20,782 nucleotides of DNA from Betaproteobacteria bacterium (GTDB lineage Bacteria; Pseudomonadota; Gammaproteobacteria; Burkholderiales; Eutrophovitaceae): assembly GCA_009886305.1 (NCBI GenBank), contig QXZO01000051.1:1-20782 (forward strand). Reading direction: 5' to 3'. The notes below the pieces were generated by a model. That model made no database searches. It saw nothing but the letters and a program-made list of their open reading frames with translations, and was not told where the DNA came from. Both the position numbers and the translations under genes were made by a program. Below, in pieces: positions 6,813-15,201 of this stretch (positions within the stretch are counted from its first letter, which is position 1; every line of letters begins with the position of its first letter).

Positions 6813-8839
6813 TGAATGATGACTATTCTAAAATAAAAACTCGAGCAAATGTGTTGCGCCGGATATTAAACCAAGCCAACCATGAGTACTACACACTTGA
6901 TGACCCTAAACTTCTTGACTCAGAATATGATCAACTATTTAGAGAATTAATTAGCGTCGAACAAAAGCACCCTGAACTGTTAATCGATGATTCTCCAACT
7001 CAACGAGTAGGTTCGAAAATACTTGATTTTTTTCCAAGTGTATCCCACTCGTCACCGATGCTATCCCTTAATAACGCTATCGAAGCGTCTGACGTAAACC
7101 AATTTGACCGAAGAATAAAAGATTTACTTCAGTTGGGGACAGCAGAGGTAACGTATTTCGCTGAGCCGAAGTTTGATGGGCTAGCAATAGCGCTTCAATA
7201 TGTTGATGGGGTTTTAGTGCAAGCAGCCACTCGAGGTGACGGCACTACTGGTGAACGGGTAACGGAGAATATTCGAACTGTAAGGTCCATACCTCTCGTT
7301 TTGAGAGGGGTCGCTCCAAATGTAGTGGAGGTTCGCGGAGAAGTCGTCATGATGAAGCGAGATTTTGCCGACTTGAATCGACGGCAAACTAAAGCGGGGG
7401 AAAAGCTTTTCGCCAATCCACGTAATGCTGCCGCAGGGTCACTGAGACAACTCGATTCAAAAATCACTGCAACTAGAAAATTATCTTTTTTTGCGTATAG
7501 CTTGGAAGGTCCCACGAAGCCTAATGGGGCAGTTCAGTCCCAGTTAGAGATATCGAACCTTTTGAAAGAATATGGTTTTGCGACTTCCAATTTAAGTGAT
7601 TTAGTAAAAGGCGTTAAAGGTATTCAACATTTTTTTGAGCACGTAGCAATTTTGCGTCCCAATTTAGATTATGAAATAGACGGTATCGTCTACAAGGTTA
7701 ATGGCTTAGAAGATCAGCAAAAGCTAGGATATGTGGCCCGTGCGCCAAAATATGCAATAGCTTATAAATTTCCACCCGAAGAGGAAATTACTAAATTACT
7801 CGACATCGAAGTCCAAGTTGGCAGGACCGGAGCTATTACCCCAGTTGCTAGACTGAAGCCTGTTCGCGTAGGTGGGGTGGTCGTTACCAACGCAACACTT
7901 CACAATCAAGATGAGATCGTGCGTAAGCAAATAAAAATTGGGGACTATGTTGTTGTGCGACGCGCAGGTGATGTGATCCCAGAAGTTGTTCGACCGATTA
8001 TCGATAAAAGAGAGGGCGTAAAAGAATTCACTATGCCAACTCTGTGTCCAGAATGTAGTGGCGAAATTGTAAAAGAACCAGAGGAAAGTGTTTATCGGTG
8101 TACCGCTGGCATGAAATGCTGTGCCCAACGGGCTCAATCCATTTGGCATTTTTGTTCGCGAAAAGCGATGAACATTGATGGTATTGGCGAGAGGCTGATT
8201 GATCAACTTGTAGAGTCAGAGCTCGTTAAGTCTTTCGCGGATCTTTATCGATTAGAACCAGAGAGGTTATCGACCCTTGACCGTATGGGGAAAAAATCTG
8301 CAGAAAATATCTGCAGAGAAATTTCAAAATCACGGAAAACAAGCTTAAGCCGTTTCATATATTCGCTCGGTATTCGTAACGTTGGAGAACAAACGGCCAA
8401 GGAGCTAGCGAGGTATTTCGAAACATACGAGGGGTTAATTGCCGCAACTGAAGAAGACTTGATGGAAATACCGGATATTGGCCCAATTGTGGCTAGAAGT
8501 ATCAAACAGTACTTCGATGATCCTGATGCTAGAGGAGTAATTGAAAGCTTGTTTGAAATGGGTATCAGCTGGAGACAGGAAAATACCGTGATAAAAAACA
8601 AAACATTGATCGAAAAAAAGTTCGTGTTAACGGGAACGCTTAAAGACTTCTCACGTGATGAGGCTAAGAGAGAGGTTGAAAGTCGAGGTGGAACTGTAAC
8701 CAGTGCCGTGTCAAAAAATGTAAACTACGTGGTGATAGGAGAAAAACCCGGATCTAAGTTAAAGAAAGCGACAGATTTAGGCGTAAAAATAATTGATGAA
8801 TTTATGTTCAAAAGATTAATTGAGAATGATGATGAATAA
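6812..8839 (+). CDS. ligA: NAD(+)-dependent DNA ligase LigA
   Basis: LigA seals nicks during Okazaki fragment joining and repair, using NAD+ to adenylate a lysine. Domain order is standard over 675 residues. Domain Ia at the N-terminus carries NHEYYTLDDP (NAD+ binding). The adenylation motif KFDG holds catalytic Lys120. An OB fold spans about 320-400. The zinc finger uses Cys412, Cys415, Cys430 and Cys436, with an adjacent extra Cys437. Helix-hairpin-helix repeats lie at about 450-580 and a BRCT domain at about 596-675. The ATG overlaps the zipA stop, so translational coupling is expected. Its 3' end overlaps the start of galU. No truncation or missing catalytic residue is visible. Confidence 0.98.
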   Translation: MNDDYSKIKTRANVLRRILNQANHEYYTLDDPKLLDSEYDQLFRELISVEQKHPELLIDDSPTQRVGSKILDFFPSVSHSSPMLSLNNAIEASDVNQFDRRIKDLLQLGTAEVTYFAEPKFDGLAIALQYVDGVLVQAATRGDGTTGERVTENIRTVRSIPLVLRGVAPNVVEVRGEVVMMKRDFADLNRRQTKAGEKLFANPRNAAAGSLRQLDSKITATRKLSFFAYSLEGPTKPNGAVQSQLEISNLLKEYGFATSNLSDLVKGVKGIQHFFEHVAILRPNLDYEIDGIVYKVNGLEDQQKLGYVARAPKYAIAYKFPPEEEITKLLDIEVQVGRTGAITPVARLKPVRVGGVVVTNATLHNQDEIVRKQIKIGDYVVVRRAGDVIPEVVRPIIDKREGVKEFTMPTLCPECSGEIVKEPEESVYRCTAGMKCCAQRAQSIWHFCSRKAMNIDGIGERLIDQLVESELVKSFADLYRLEPERLSTLDRMGKKSAENICREISKSRKTSLSRFIYSLGIRNVGEQTAKELARYFETYEGLIAATEEDLMEIPDIGPIVARSIKQYFDDPDARGVIESLFEMGISWRQENTVIKNKTLIEKKFVLTGTLKDFSRDEAKREVESRGGTVTSAVSKNVNYVVIGEKPGSKLKKATDLGVKIIDEFMFKRLIENDDE

Positions 8840-9704
8840 GAAAATAAACGCTGCAGTATTCCCAGTTGCCGGCTTAGGTAGTCGCTTTTTGCCTGCGACT
8901 AAAGCAACCCCTAAAGAGATGCTACCTGTTGTTGATAAACCTCTGATTCAATATGCGATTGAAGAAGCCGCAGACGCGGGCATCACAAAAATGATTTTTG
9001 TAACTGGGCGTAATAAACGTGCAATTGAAGATCATTTCGACAGTGCCTATGAATTAGAGGCAGAACTTGCCTCAAAGGACAAGCATGACCTTTTGGAGAT
9101 TGCTCAGTCTGTGGCACCCAAAGGGGTTGAATTTGTATATGTTCGACAGTCTATTGCGCTTGGACTCGGTCATGCGATCTTATGCGCTAAACCAGCGTTA
9201 TCAGATGAACCATTTGCCGTCTTGCTCGCTGATGATTTAATTAAAGGTTCCAAAGGTGCCGTTCAGCAATTAATAACTGCGTCAGAAAGTGTCCATGGAC
9301 CAGTTATCGGATTAGAAACGATTGAACCTCATCAATCACGGGCATACGGTATTGTAGAAATTCGCGAGCGTGTTGGCGAGCACGTGATTGCTTCAAATAT
9401 GGTGGAGAAACCAAATCCAGAAGATGCGCCTTCCAATTTAGGCGTCGTTGGAAGATACCTCTTGCCATATGAAATTTTCGATGTTATTGAAAATTTACCG
9501 ACTGGATCAGGAGGGGAGATTCAGCTTACAGATGCGTTAGCTGTTTTAGCAAAACGAGATGGAGTGCTCGGCGTGTCTCTAAAGGGGCAGCGTTTTGACT
9601 GCGGGTCCAAGTTGGGGTACGCAAAGGCAAACATTGAATATGGGCTTGAACATTCTGAGATAGGCGATAGTCTTCGAGCCTACTTAAAAAGTCTAATCGT
9701 ATGA
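8832..9704 (+). CDS. galU: UTP-glucose-1-phosphate uridylyltransferase GalU
   Basis: GalU makes UDP-glucose from UTP and glucose-1-phosphate, supplying lipopolysaccharide, capsule and glucan pathways. The N-terminal nucleotide-binding signature is clear: VAGLGSRFLPATKATPKEML, then VDKPLIQYAIEEA, with later FVTGRNKRAIEDHFD, VLLADDLI and GGEIQLTDA segments normal for the family. Length is 290 residues from the start used here, close to the usual 290-300. Three consecutive ATGs occur at 8826, 8829 and 8832. I prefer 8832 because GAGA at 8822-8825 gives a 6-nt spacer. Any of them overlaps the end of ligA (8 nt for 8832). The stop overlaps the next gene as ATGA. Confidence 0.95.
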   Translation: MNKKINAAVFPVAGLGSRFLPATKATPKEMLPVVDKPLIQYAIEEAADAGITKMIFVTGRNKRAIEDHFDSAYELEAELASKDKHDLLEIAQSVAPKGVEFVYVRQSIALGLGHAILCAKPALSDEPFAVLLADDLIKGSKGAVQQLITASESVHGPVIGLETIEPHQSRAYGIVEIRERVGEHVIASNMVEKPNPEDAPSNLGVVGRYLLPYEIFDVIENLPTGSGGEIQLTDALAVLAKRDGVLGVSLKGQRFDCGSKLGYAKANIEYGLEHSEIGDSLRAYLKSLIV

Positions 9705-10273
9705 ACAGCCCACTGCATGTCAATGAGGAGGACATCCGTCGTTCAGCAAGAATCATAATTACCCAAGAAGAAATCCAAGACGAAATTAAAAGAGTAGCTA
9801 ATGAGATTGAAGGGAGTATTGGAAATCAATCCCCCGTTGTTCTTAGTATATTAAATGGGTCAATTTGTTTTTCAGGTCAACTGCTAACTGAGCTTGATTT
9901 TGCCCTTCGGTATGATGTGTTTTCTATGTCACGTTATGGCCATGGAACCACTGGGGGCGAGCTAAAACACTTATCCTATCCAACTACTACCGTTCGCAAT
10001 AAGACTGTTTTGATTTTAGACGACATCCTCGACCGCGGAGCAACCTTAGAATCTGCCAGAAGATGGGCAATTGGAAATGGTGCTAATCAGGTGTTAACGG
10101 CAGTGCTAATAGATAAACAGGTCCAAAACAGTCCTAACAGAATTGAGCCAGATTTTTCATGTTTTAAGATAAAGGATGAATTTGTTTTTGGATTTGGGAT
10201 GGATATTGACGGACTGTGGCGTAACTTGAAAGATATCCATGCGCTTAGCAATCCAACATCTATAGAGTATTAA
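9701..10273 (+). CDS. Hypoxanthine/guanine phosphoribosyltransferase-like protein
   Basis: A type I phosphoribosyltransferase of 190 residues. The PRPP-binding loop VLILDDILDRGATL is at residues 103-116, with paired acids Asp107-Asp108. The N-terminal half has VVLSILNGSICFSGQLL, and the C-terminal KDEFVFGFGMDIDGLWRNL is the usual HPRT aromatic/metal segment. It probably converts hypoxanthine or guanine to IMP or GMP with PRPP in purine salvage; base preference cannot be read. It starts inside the galU stop (ATGA overlap at 9701-9704), so translation is coupled. A 30-residue N-terminal part before the core resembles that of longer proteobacterial HPRT-like proteins (recollection). The gap to def is 16 nt. 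Confidence 0.85.
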   Translation: MNSPLHVNEEDIRRSARIIITQEEIQDEIKRVANEIEGSIGNQSPVVLSILNGSICFSGQLLTELDFALRYDVFSMSRYGHGTTGGELKHLSYPTTTVRNKTVLILDDILDRGATLESARRWAIGNGANQVLTAVLIDKQVQNSPNRIEPDFSCFKIKDEFVFGFGMDIDGLWRNLKDIHALSNPTSIEY

Positions 10274-10289
10274 TTAAGTAAATACGCAT

Positions 10290-10790
10290 ATGAGTATTAA
10301 AACCGTATTAAGAATGGGACACCCTACATTATCATCGAGATCTCTGGAGGTCAGCCAGTTCGATACCCCCGAACTGCACGAGTTGATACAAGACATGAAA
10401 GATACTATGGCGCACATGAATGGTGCCGGTATTGCGGCACCCCAAATTGGCGTACTGAAACGTGTGGTAATTTTCGGTTTCGACAACAATGTAAGATACC
10501 CCAGTGAAGACGCGGTTCCTTTCACAATATTAATTAATCCAAAAATAGAACCTTTGAATGAGATAATGGAAGAGGGTATTGAGGGATGCCTGTCTGTTCC
10601 TGGCTTAAGTGGCTCCGTTCCTAGGCACGTTAAAATTCGATATCAAGGCTATGATCCTAATGGCGACATAATAGATAGAACTGTTACTGACTTTCATGCG
10701 CGAGTGGTACAGCACGAATGCGACCACCTAGACGGCATTCTCTATCCGGCACGCATTAAGAATTTTTCGAGTTTTGGTTTTATAGAGTAG
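10290..10790 (+). CDS. def: Peptide deformylase
   Basis: Deformylase removes the formyl group from the initiator methionine of new proteins, using an Fe2+ or Zn2+ centre. All three motifs are present: GAGIAAPQIG at 45-54, EGCLSVPG at 99-106 with metal ligand Cys100, and QHECDHLDG at 141-149 with ligands His142 and His146 and catalytic Glu143. At 166 residues it is of normal length. The IFGFDNNVRYP stretch and the tail ARIKNFSSFGF match a form frequent in betaproteobacteria and in secondary deformylases of gammaproteobacteria (recollection). No fmt gene is adjacent; instead def closes the smc operon. Its last 11 bp overlap the 3' end of glnD on the opposite strand. No strong ribosome site is seen before the ATG. 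Confidence 0.95.
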   Translation: MSIKTVLRMGHPTLSSRSLEVSQFDTPELHELIQDMKDTMAHMNGAGIAAPQIGVLKRVVIFGFDNNVRYPSEDAVPFTILINPKIEPLNEIMEEGIEGCLSVPGLSGSVPRHVKIRYQGYDPNGDIIDRTVTDFHARVVQHECDHLDGILYPARIKNFSSFGFIE

Positions 10791-13392
10791 CTATTTCTTT
10801 AGATTTGTGGGTTAGACTGAGTTCTTCTACTAAGTCGTTTTGAAGACGCAAGGTTTCACGTGCGCTACTTAGAATATCTCCCGAGATCAATAATGTGTCT
10901 TCCACGCGCTCGCCCATTGTATTGATTTTTGCATTCTTGATATCAACACGATGCTCAGTTAAAGTTCGAGCGATAGCATAAAGCAGTCCGGGCTGATCGC
11001 CGCAAGTGATCTGTAAATAGTAATTTAAGCCGTTCTCATCACCACGGATGTCCACTTCAGGTTTAATTGGAAAGTACTGGAGTCGCCTACTAATTCTTCC
11101 GGTATTAGTTTTCGGTAGCGATCTTGACGAAAGTGCGATGGGTAGTTCCTGCTCAATATGATTAATCATATCTTGATAGTCATTTTCGGCGTACCGATCG
11201 GTCAAAATCTGGAATGTATTTAAATAATAGTTATCTTTGGTCGTGAAAACTTTAGCTTCAACTACGGAAAACTCGGTATCTTCAAAGAAGCGACAAATCC
11301 TCGCGAATACTAAAGGCTCATTTTTTCCGTAGGTTAATACTTGTAATCCATCGCCTATTGGTGACAATCTCGCTCTAACGTTGGGTTGGTCTGCATCTCC
11401 TTGATAATTCAAAACTCGTGCGTGCCACACAATTTCACTTTCTTCATGCCGTATGAAGTAACTCTCATCCAATTTAGACCAGAAATTAATATAGGTATTT
11501 TTTGGTATCGCATAAGCCGATAACCTGATTTGTGCATTCTGTTTTTTCGTTTCAATCAAATTGGTCGGTTTTTTTGGGTCGACCTTTAACCGTTCCAAGG
11601 CCAAGTAATATAAATTCTCTAGAAGCTTACCTTTCCACCCGTTCCAAACTTTTGGGCTAGTTCCTCGAATATCTGCGACTGTTAGAAGATACAAAGCTTC
11701 TAGTCGACGCTGAGTTCTTACTTTCCGAACAAACTCCTTGACCACTTCCGGATCAGAAATGTCTCTTTTCTGAGCCATCGTTGACATATAAAGATGTTGC
11801 TCCACCAGCCAGATCACTAAACTCGTATCAGGAGCGCTTAACCCGTGATGTTCACAAAAGGTTTTCGCGTCATCCATGCCTAGTTTTGAGTGATCACCGC
11901 CACGCCCTTTCGCAATATCATGATAAAGACCAGCGATATATAGCGTTTCAGGCCGCTTAAATGAGCCGATTAGCTTACTGCATAAAGGGAATTCATGAGA
12001 CATATCAGGCACAGCAAACCGCCTTAAATTACGCACGACCATCAGAATGTGTGCGTCAACGGTATAAACGTGAAACAAATCGTGCTGCAATTGACCACAT
12101 ATCTTTCCGAACTCAGGTAAGTACTGCCCAAGCAGATCATATTGATTCATCAACCTGAGTGTATGAGTTAAACCAATTTGTCTTTTGAAGAAATTAAGAA
12201 ACACACGTCTATTTTCTATATCACTTCGAAATTCGTCATTGATAAGTTTCTTGGCGTGCCACAGCTCTTTTCGTGTTCTAGCTGAAATGCCCTTTATCTC
12301 GGGATATTCGTGAAGTGTCGAAAAAAACTGAAGAATTGCATGTGGCTCTTTATTAAAAAGTCCATAGGAGGTCGTTTCTAGAAACCCGTTACGAATTTGG
12401 AAGTAAGCATTAATAGTAACTGGCTTTGTATTTCGCTCTTGGTGGATTCGTTCCGTAAGGTGCTGCAATATGATCGACGAAAGAAGGCTTACCGACTTAG
12501 AGGCTTTAAAAACAACCTGCATTAATTGCTCCGTTGCAGGTTTTGCACTCGTTGTGCGGAAGCCAAGATCGGCCGCTAATAATCTTTGAAAATCAAAAAG
12601 TAGACGGTCTTCTTTTCGTCCAGCTTGCATATGTAATAAAGTTCTCACGAGAATTAGTGCACGTTCATGTTTTTCGAGCTGTAATTGTTCAGACTTCGTA
12701 ATAATTCCGTTATTACGGATAGCCTCCCAACTTGATCCGAAACCTGCGGCTTGAGCAATCCAAAGAATTGTTTGCAAGTCACGAAGTCCACCTGGCGACT
12801 CTTTAAGGTTGGGCTCAAGGTTCTGAAAAGAGTCGTTGTACCGACTGTGGCGCTGTCGCAACTCCACTATCTTTGCATCACAAAACTTACGCTCCTCTAG
12901 ATGCTGACTCATCACTTTTTTAAAGCTTGAATGAAGAGGCCTAGAGCCAGTGATGAATCTAGCCTCCATCAGATTAGTTTGAGTACTGATATCCTTTATT
13001 GATTCGTCGACGCATTCATTTATTTTTCTCACGCTATGGCCCACATCTAAACCAATATCCCATAAGGTACTTATAAACGACGCAATTTTCGCTTCCTCTG
13101 TTTTTTTCAGAGAGTCTGGAATAAGGATGAGTACGTCAACATCGGAGAAAGGAAATAATGAACCTCGTCCGTAACCGCCAACAGCGATTAAAGCCGCCTC
13201 AACAGTTACTAACTTCTTTTTCCATAACGATCTTAAAAGCGTATCAGTATGTTTTGATTGTCGTTTGAGTAATGTCTGATAGTCGGTTTTACGATCTAGT
13301 TTAGAAAATAATCGCTGTTTTTTTTGTTTTATTGTCGTCCGAAGGGTGGCTATAAATAGATCCTCTCCTTTCAGCGATTTTTTACGAGTCAT
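10780..13392 (-). CDS. glnD: Bifunctional [protein-PII] uridylyltransferase/uridylyl-removing enzyme GlnD
   Basis: GlnD senses glutamine and adds or removes UMP on the PII protein, controlling glutamine synthetase and nitrogen gene expression. The nucleotidyltransferase motif GGYGRGSLFPFSDVDVL is at residues 72-88, with metal-binding Asp84 and Asp86. An HD hydrolase domain follows, with His491-Asp492 in LYHDIAKGRGGDHSKLG. Two C-terminal ACT domains (about 683-730 and 789-838, the latter with DQPGLLYAIARTL) bind glutamine. Length is 870 residues, usual for the family. The start codon overlaps the map stop by one base (TAATG), and the 3' end overlaps def tail to tail. No PII gene (glnB/glnK) is in the window. 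Confidence 0.97.
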   Translation of the reverse strand: MTRKKSLKGEDLFIATLRTTIKQKKQRLFSKLDRKTDYQTLLKRQSKHTDTLLRSLWKKKLVTVEAALIAVGGYGRGSLFPFSDVDVLILIPDSLKKTEEAKIASFISTLWDIGLDVGHSVRKINECVDESIKDISTQTNLMEARFITGSRPLHSSFKKVMSQHLEERKFCDAKIVELRQRHSRYNDSFQNLEPNLKESPGGLRDLQTILWIAQAAGFGSSWEAIRNNGIITKSEQLQLEKHERALILVRTLLHMQAGRKEDRLLFDFQRLLAADLGFRTTSAKPATEQLMQVVFKASKSVSLLSSIILQHLTERIHQERNTKPVTINAYFQIRNGFLETTSYGLFNKEPHAILQFFSTLHEYPEIKGISARTRKELWHAKKLINDEFRSDIENRRVFLNFFKRQIGLTHTLRLMNQYDLLGQYLPEFGKICGQLQHDLFHVYTVDAHILMVVRNLRRFAVPDMSHEFPLCSKLIGSFKRPETLYIAGLYHDIAKGRGGDHSKLGMDDAKTFCEHHGLSAPDTSLVIWLVEQHLYMSTMAQKRDISDPEVVKEFVRKVRTQRRLEALYLLTVADIRGTSPKVWNGWKGKLLENLYYLALERLKVDPKKPTNLIETKKQNAQIRLSAYAIPKNTYINFWSKLDESYFIRHEESEIVWHARVLNYQGDADQPNVRARLSPIGDGLQVLTYGKNEPLVFARICRFFEDTEFSVVEAKVFTTKDNYYLNTFQILTDRYAENDYQDMINHIEQELPIALSSRSLPKTNTGRISRRLQYFPIKPEVDIRGDENGLNYYLQITCGDQPGLLYAIARTLTEHRVDIKNAKINTMGERVEDTLLISGDILSSARETLRLQNDLVEELSLTHKSKEIATL

Positions 13393-14201
13393 TAGACGGC
13401 GAACGTTAAACCGTTGGGTGGTTCTGGTGTTTCATCTGAGACTGTTAATACTTCATATCCGGTCTCGCTAACCAATACTGTATGCTCCCATTGGGCAGAT
13501 AGTTGATGATCCTTTGTCACGATGGTCCAACCATCTGCTAATTGGCGTATATCCCGCTTTCCCGCATTGATCATAGGTTCGACGGTAAAAATCATTCCGG
13601 GTTCTAGTTTCATTCCCGTTCCTGCTACACCATAGTGCAGTACCTGTGGATCCTCATGAAAGGTCGTGCCAATACCATGCCCGCAAAACTCTCGAACAAC
13701 ACTAAAGCCCGCTGGCTCCGCTAGTTTTTGTATCGCTGAACCAATATCACCTAAATAAGCGCCAGGCCTGATCTGCGCGATACCTGCCCACATGCATTCG
13801 AAGGTAAGTGTAGCCAACCTGCGACTTTGGATGGACGGCTCTCCAACATGGAACATGCGACTGGTATCACCGTGATATCCATCCTTAATGACTGTTATGT
13901 CAATGTTGATTGAGTCTCCATTTTTTAGTTTTTTGGCTCCTGGTATCCCGTGGCATATGACATGATTTACTGACGTGCAAATGGATTTTGGGAAAGGAGT
14001 ATGCCCTGGCGGTGCATAGTTTAACGGCGCTGGAATTGTCTGTTGGACGTTAACCATGTAGTCATAACAAATCTTGTCAATCTCCTCAGTGGTTACGCCT
14101 GCTTTAATTTTTGGCTGTATGAAATCAAGGACCTGTGATGCTAGACGGCCAGCCACACGCATCTTTTCAATTTCTTCGTTAGTTTTGATTGTTACTGTCA
14201 T
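13392..14201 (-). CDS. map: Type I methionine aminopeptidase
   Basis: MetAP removes the N-terminal methionine after deformylation. The five metal ligands of the pita-bread fold are all present: Asp101, Asp112, His175, Glu208 and Glu239. His84 in CHGIP and His182 in FHEDP are the usual substrate-contacting histidines. The N-terminus MTVTIKTNEEIEKMRVAGRL is the standard one, which supports this start even though no strong Shine-Dalgarno precedes it (the complementary CCTCC lies there instead). Length is 269 residues. It is translationally coupled to glnD by a TAATG overlap. The common divergent neighbours rpsB-tsf are not seen; the gene upstream is an unrecognised secreted protein 71 nt away. 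Confidence 0.97.
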   Translation of the reverse strand: MTVTIKTNEEIEKMRVAGRLASQVLDFIQPKIKAGVTTEEIDKICYDYMVNVQQTIPAPLNYAPPGHTPFPKSICTSVNHVICHGIPGAKKLKNGDSINIDITVIKDGYHGDTSRMFHVGEPSIQSRRLATLTFECMWAGIAQIRPGAYLGDIGSAIQKLAEPAGFSVVREFCGHGIGTTFHEDPQVLHYGVAGTGMKLEPGMIFTVEPMINAGKRDIRQLADGWTIVTKDHQLSAQWEHTVLVSETGYEVLTVSDETPEPPNGLTFAV

Positions 14202-14272
14202 TGGAGGTTACTCTTCTATATTCCCTGAATCATATCATTTTGGGAGTGGTTTGCGGAGAGTTGGCTTCAGTT

Positions 14273-14902
14273 TTACTGACCGAAAATATGAGGTCCAGTT
14301 TTGATAATGAGTGCATCCACTCGGGCATTAATTTCCGGAAGGCTTGGAAACTCTATTAATATCCAATCAATCGTTTTAAGTAATTGTTCATAGTCGGGTA
14401 ATGGCCTCCACCTAAGTGTTGGTGAGTTCGCATGGCATGATAAAAAACAAGATGACTCAACTGGCTCCCACCTCCATCCCTCGGCTCGAACAACTGCGTA
14501 TATCATTTTGGCCCAGTGCTCCTGCAAACCTTCCGCTATCAGTGCCTCATAAACAATAGGTTGTATTTCACGCCAGTTCGCGTGTGCGTTCTCCACTTGA
14601 CCGTGATAGAAAATTAAAGTTTTTAGGTATTCAAATGGATTTGGTAACGGTCTATTAAGACGTATCTCATCTGTTAATAAATTTAGTGGTATCACTCGTT
14701 CAGCTTCGGAAATCCATGTGTTACCTTCAAAATCAGTGAAATACAATGGTTGAATTAATTTTATATGTTGCGGATGCGCCATTGTATTCAAGAGCTCAAT
14801 CGACGCTGCGCCATTAAATCCTGCCGCTTGAGCATGTAATTCTGCCGCTTGAGCATGTAATGCGGTCGTCAACAAAATAGAAGTAATTATGTTTTTAAAC
14901 AT
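14273..14902 (-). CDS. Unrecognised secreted protein with a CX3CH motif
   Basis: I do not recognise this family. From the ATG at 14902 the product is 209 residues with a clear Sec-type signal: MFKN, a hydrophobic stretch IITSILLTTAL, then AxA-type cleavage sites. An upstream TTG at 15010 would give 245 residues but buries the signal, so I reject it. A 21-bp tandem duplication repeats HAQAA across the cleavage region (residues 16-27). The mature part is rich in Trp and Tyr and contains Cys152-x3-Cys156-His157, which could be a disulfide, a metal site or an unusual haem attachment motif. No classical CxxCH or membrane segment is present. Stop is 71 nt before map. It diverges from the amidohydrolase gene across about 300 bp, so a shared regulatory region is possible. 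Confidence 0.6.
   Translation of the reverse strand: MFKNIITSILLTTALHAQAAELHAQAAGFNGAASIELLNTMAHPQHIKLIQPLYFTDFEGNTWISEAERVIPLNLLTDEIRLNRPLPNPFEYLKTLIFYHGQVENAHANWREIQPIVYEALIAEGLQEHWAKMIYAVVRAEGWRWEPVESSCFLSCHANSPTLRWRPLPDYEQLLKTIDWILIEFPSLPEINARVDALIIKTGPHIFGQ
14821..14862. repeat. 21-bp tandem duplication in the signal-peptide region of the secreted protein
   Basis: Two adjacent 21-bp copies (14821-14841 and 14842-14862) differ only at the last base (T or G). The length is a multiple of three, so the reading frame is kept. On the minus strand each copy encodes HAQAA plus two residues, duplicating the AxA cleavage context of the signal peptide. Confidence 0.9.
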
Positions 14903-15054
14903 GAATTTAACTAATCGACTCGATATAAAATTATTGATCCTTTGGATTACTGCTTTGATTTCTCTCGTCGTATTAAAGATTCTGATTTTCTCGAACACCC
15001 AAAAATACAATACACATCCATCAAAACATTATCGCAGTGCAAAATTAGCAGTAC

Positions 15055-15084
15055 TTGACTAAAAAAAAGCAAAGGGTGTATTTT
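15055..15084 (+). promoter_or_regulatory. Candidate sigma70 promoter for the amidohydrolase gene
   Basis: TTGACT (15055-15060, 5 of 6 to the -35 consensus) is followed after 18 bp by TATTTT (15079-15084, 4 of 6). The spacer starts with an A8 run. Transcription would begin near 15091, leaving a 5' leader of about 110 nt. The rest of the 14903-15054 stretch is AT-rich and holds no gene; it presumably carries the divergent promoter of the secreted protein, but I could not pick a convincing one. Confidence 0.4.
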
Positions 15085-15098
15085 ATTTAATTACTGTA

Positions 15099-15173
15099 CC
15101 TAAAAAATACGGTGTTAGGGGCGACTCGAGGTATTTGTGGAGTAAGCAACTAAACAGTTAACTGGTAGTTTAG
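15099..15173 (+). promoter_or_regulatory. Leader with two possible hairpins and a central palindrome
   Basis: The untranslated leader contains CCTAA/TTAGG arms (15099-15103 and 15115-15119). It also has CTAAAC/GTTTAG arms (15150-15155 and 15168-15173) around the 10-bp palindrome CAGTTAACTG (15155-15164). The second structure ends 11 nt before the purine-rich ribosome site GGGAGGGGAG (15185-15194). It could be a DNA operator or an RNA element; it does not match a riboswitch class I know. Confidence 0.3.
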
Positions 15174-15201
15174 ATTCTGCATACGGGAGGGGAGAAACGT
15201 T

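Noticed and set aside
7796..8206. Minus-strand open frame of 136 codons inside ligA
   Set aside because: It lies opposite conserved LigA OB-fold and zinc-finger coding sequence; composition looks like a shadow frame.
14074..14304. Plus-strand open frame of 76 codons spanning the map 5' end and the gap to the secreted protein
   Set aside because: It is mostly antisense to map, lacks family features and has no clear ribosome site.
14967..14975. Minus-strand TAATACGAC, as in the start of a T7-type phage promoter
   Set aside because: Only 9 bases match and the remaining consensus is absent; no phage genes are nearby.
14903..15010. N-terminal extension of the secreted protein from a TTG at 15010
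   Set aside because: It would put 36 charged residues before a good signal peptide, and the internal ATG gives a normal exported protein.
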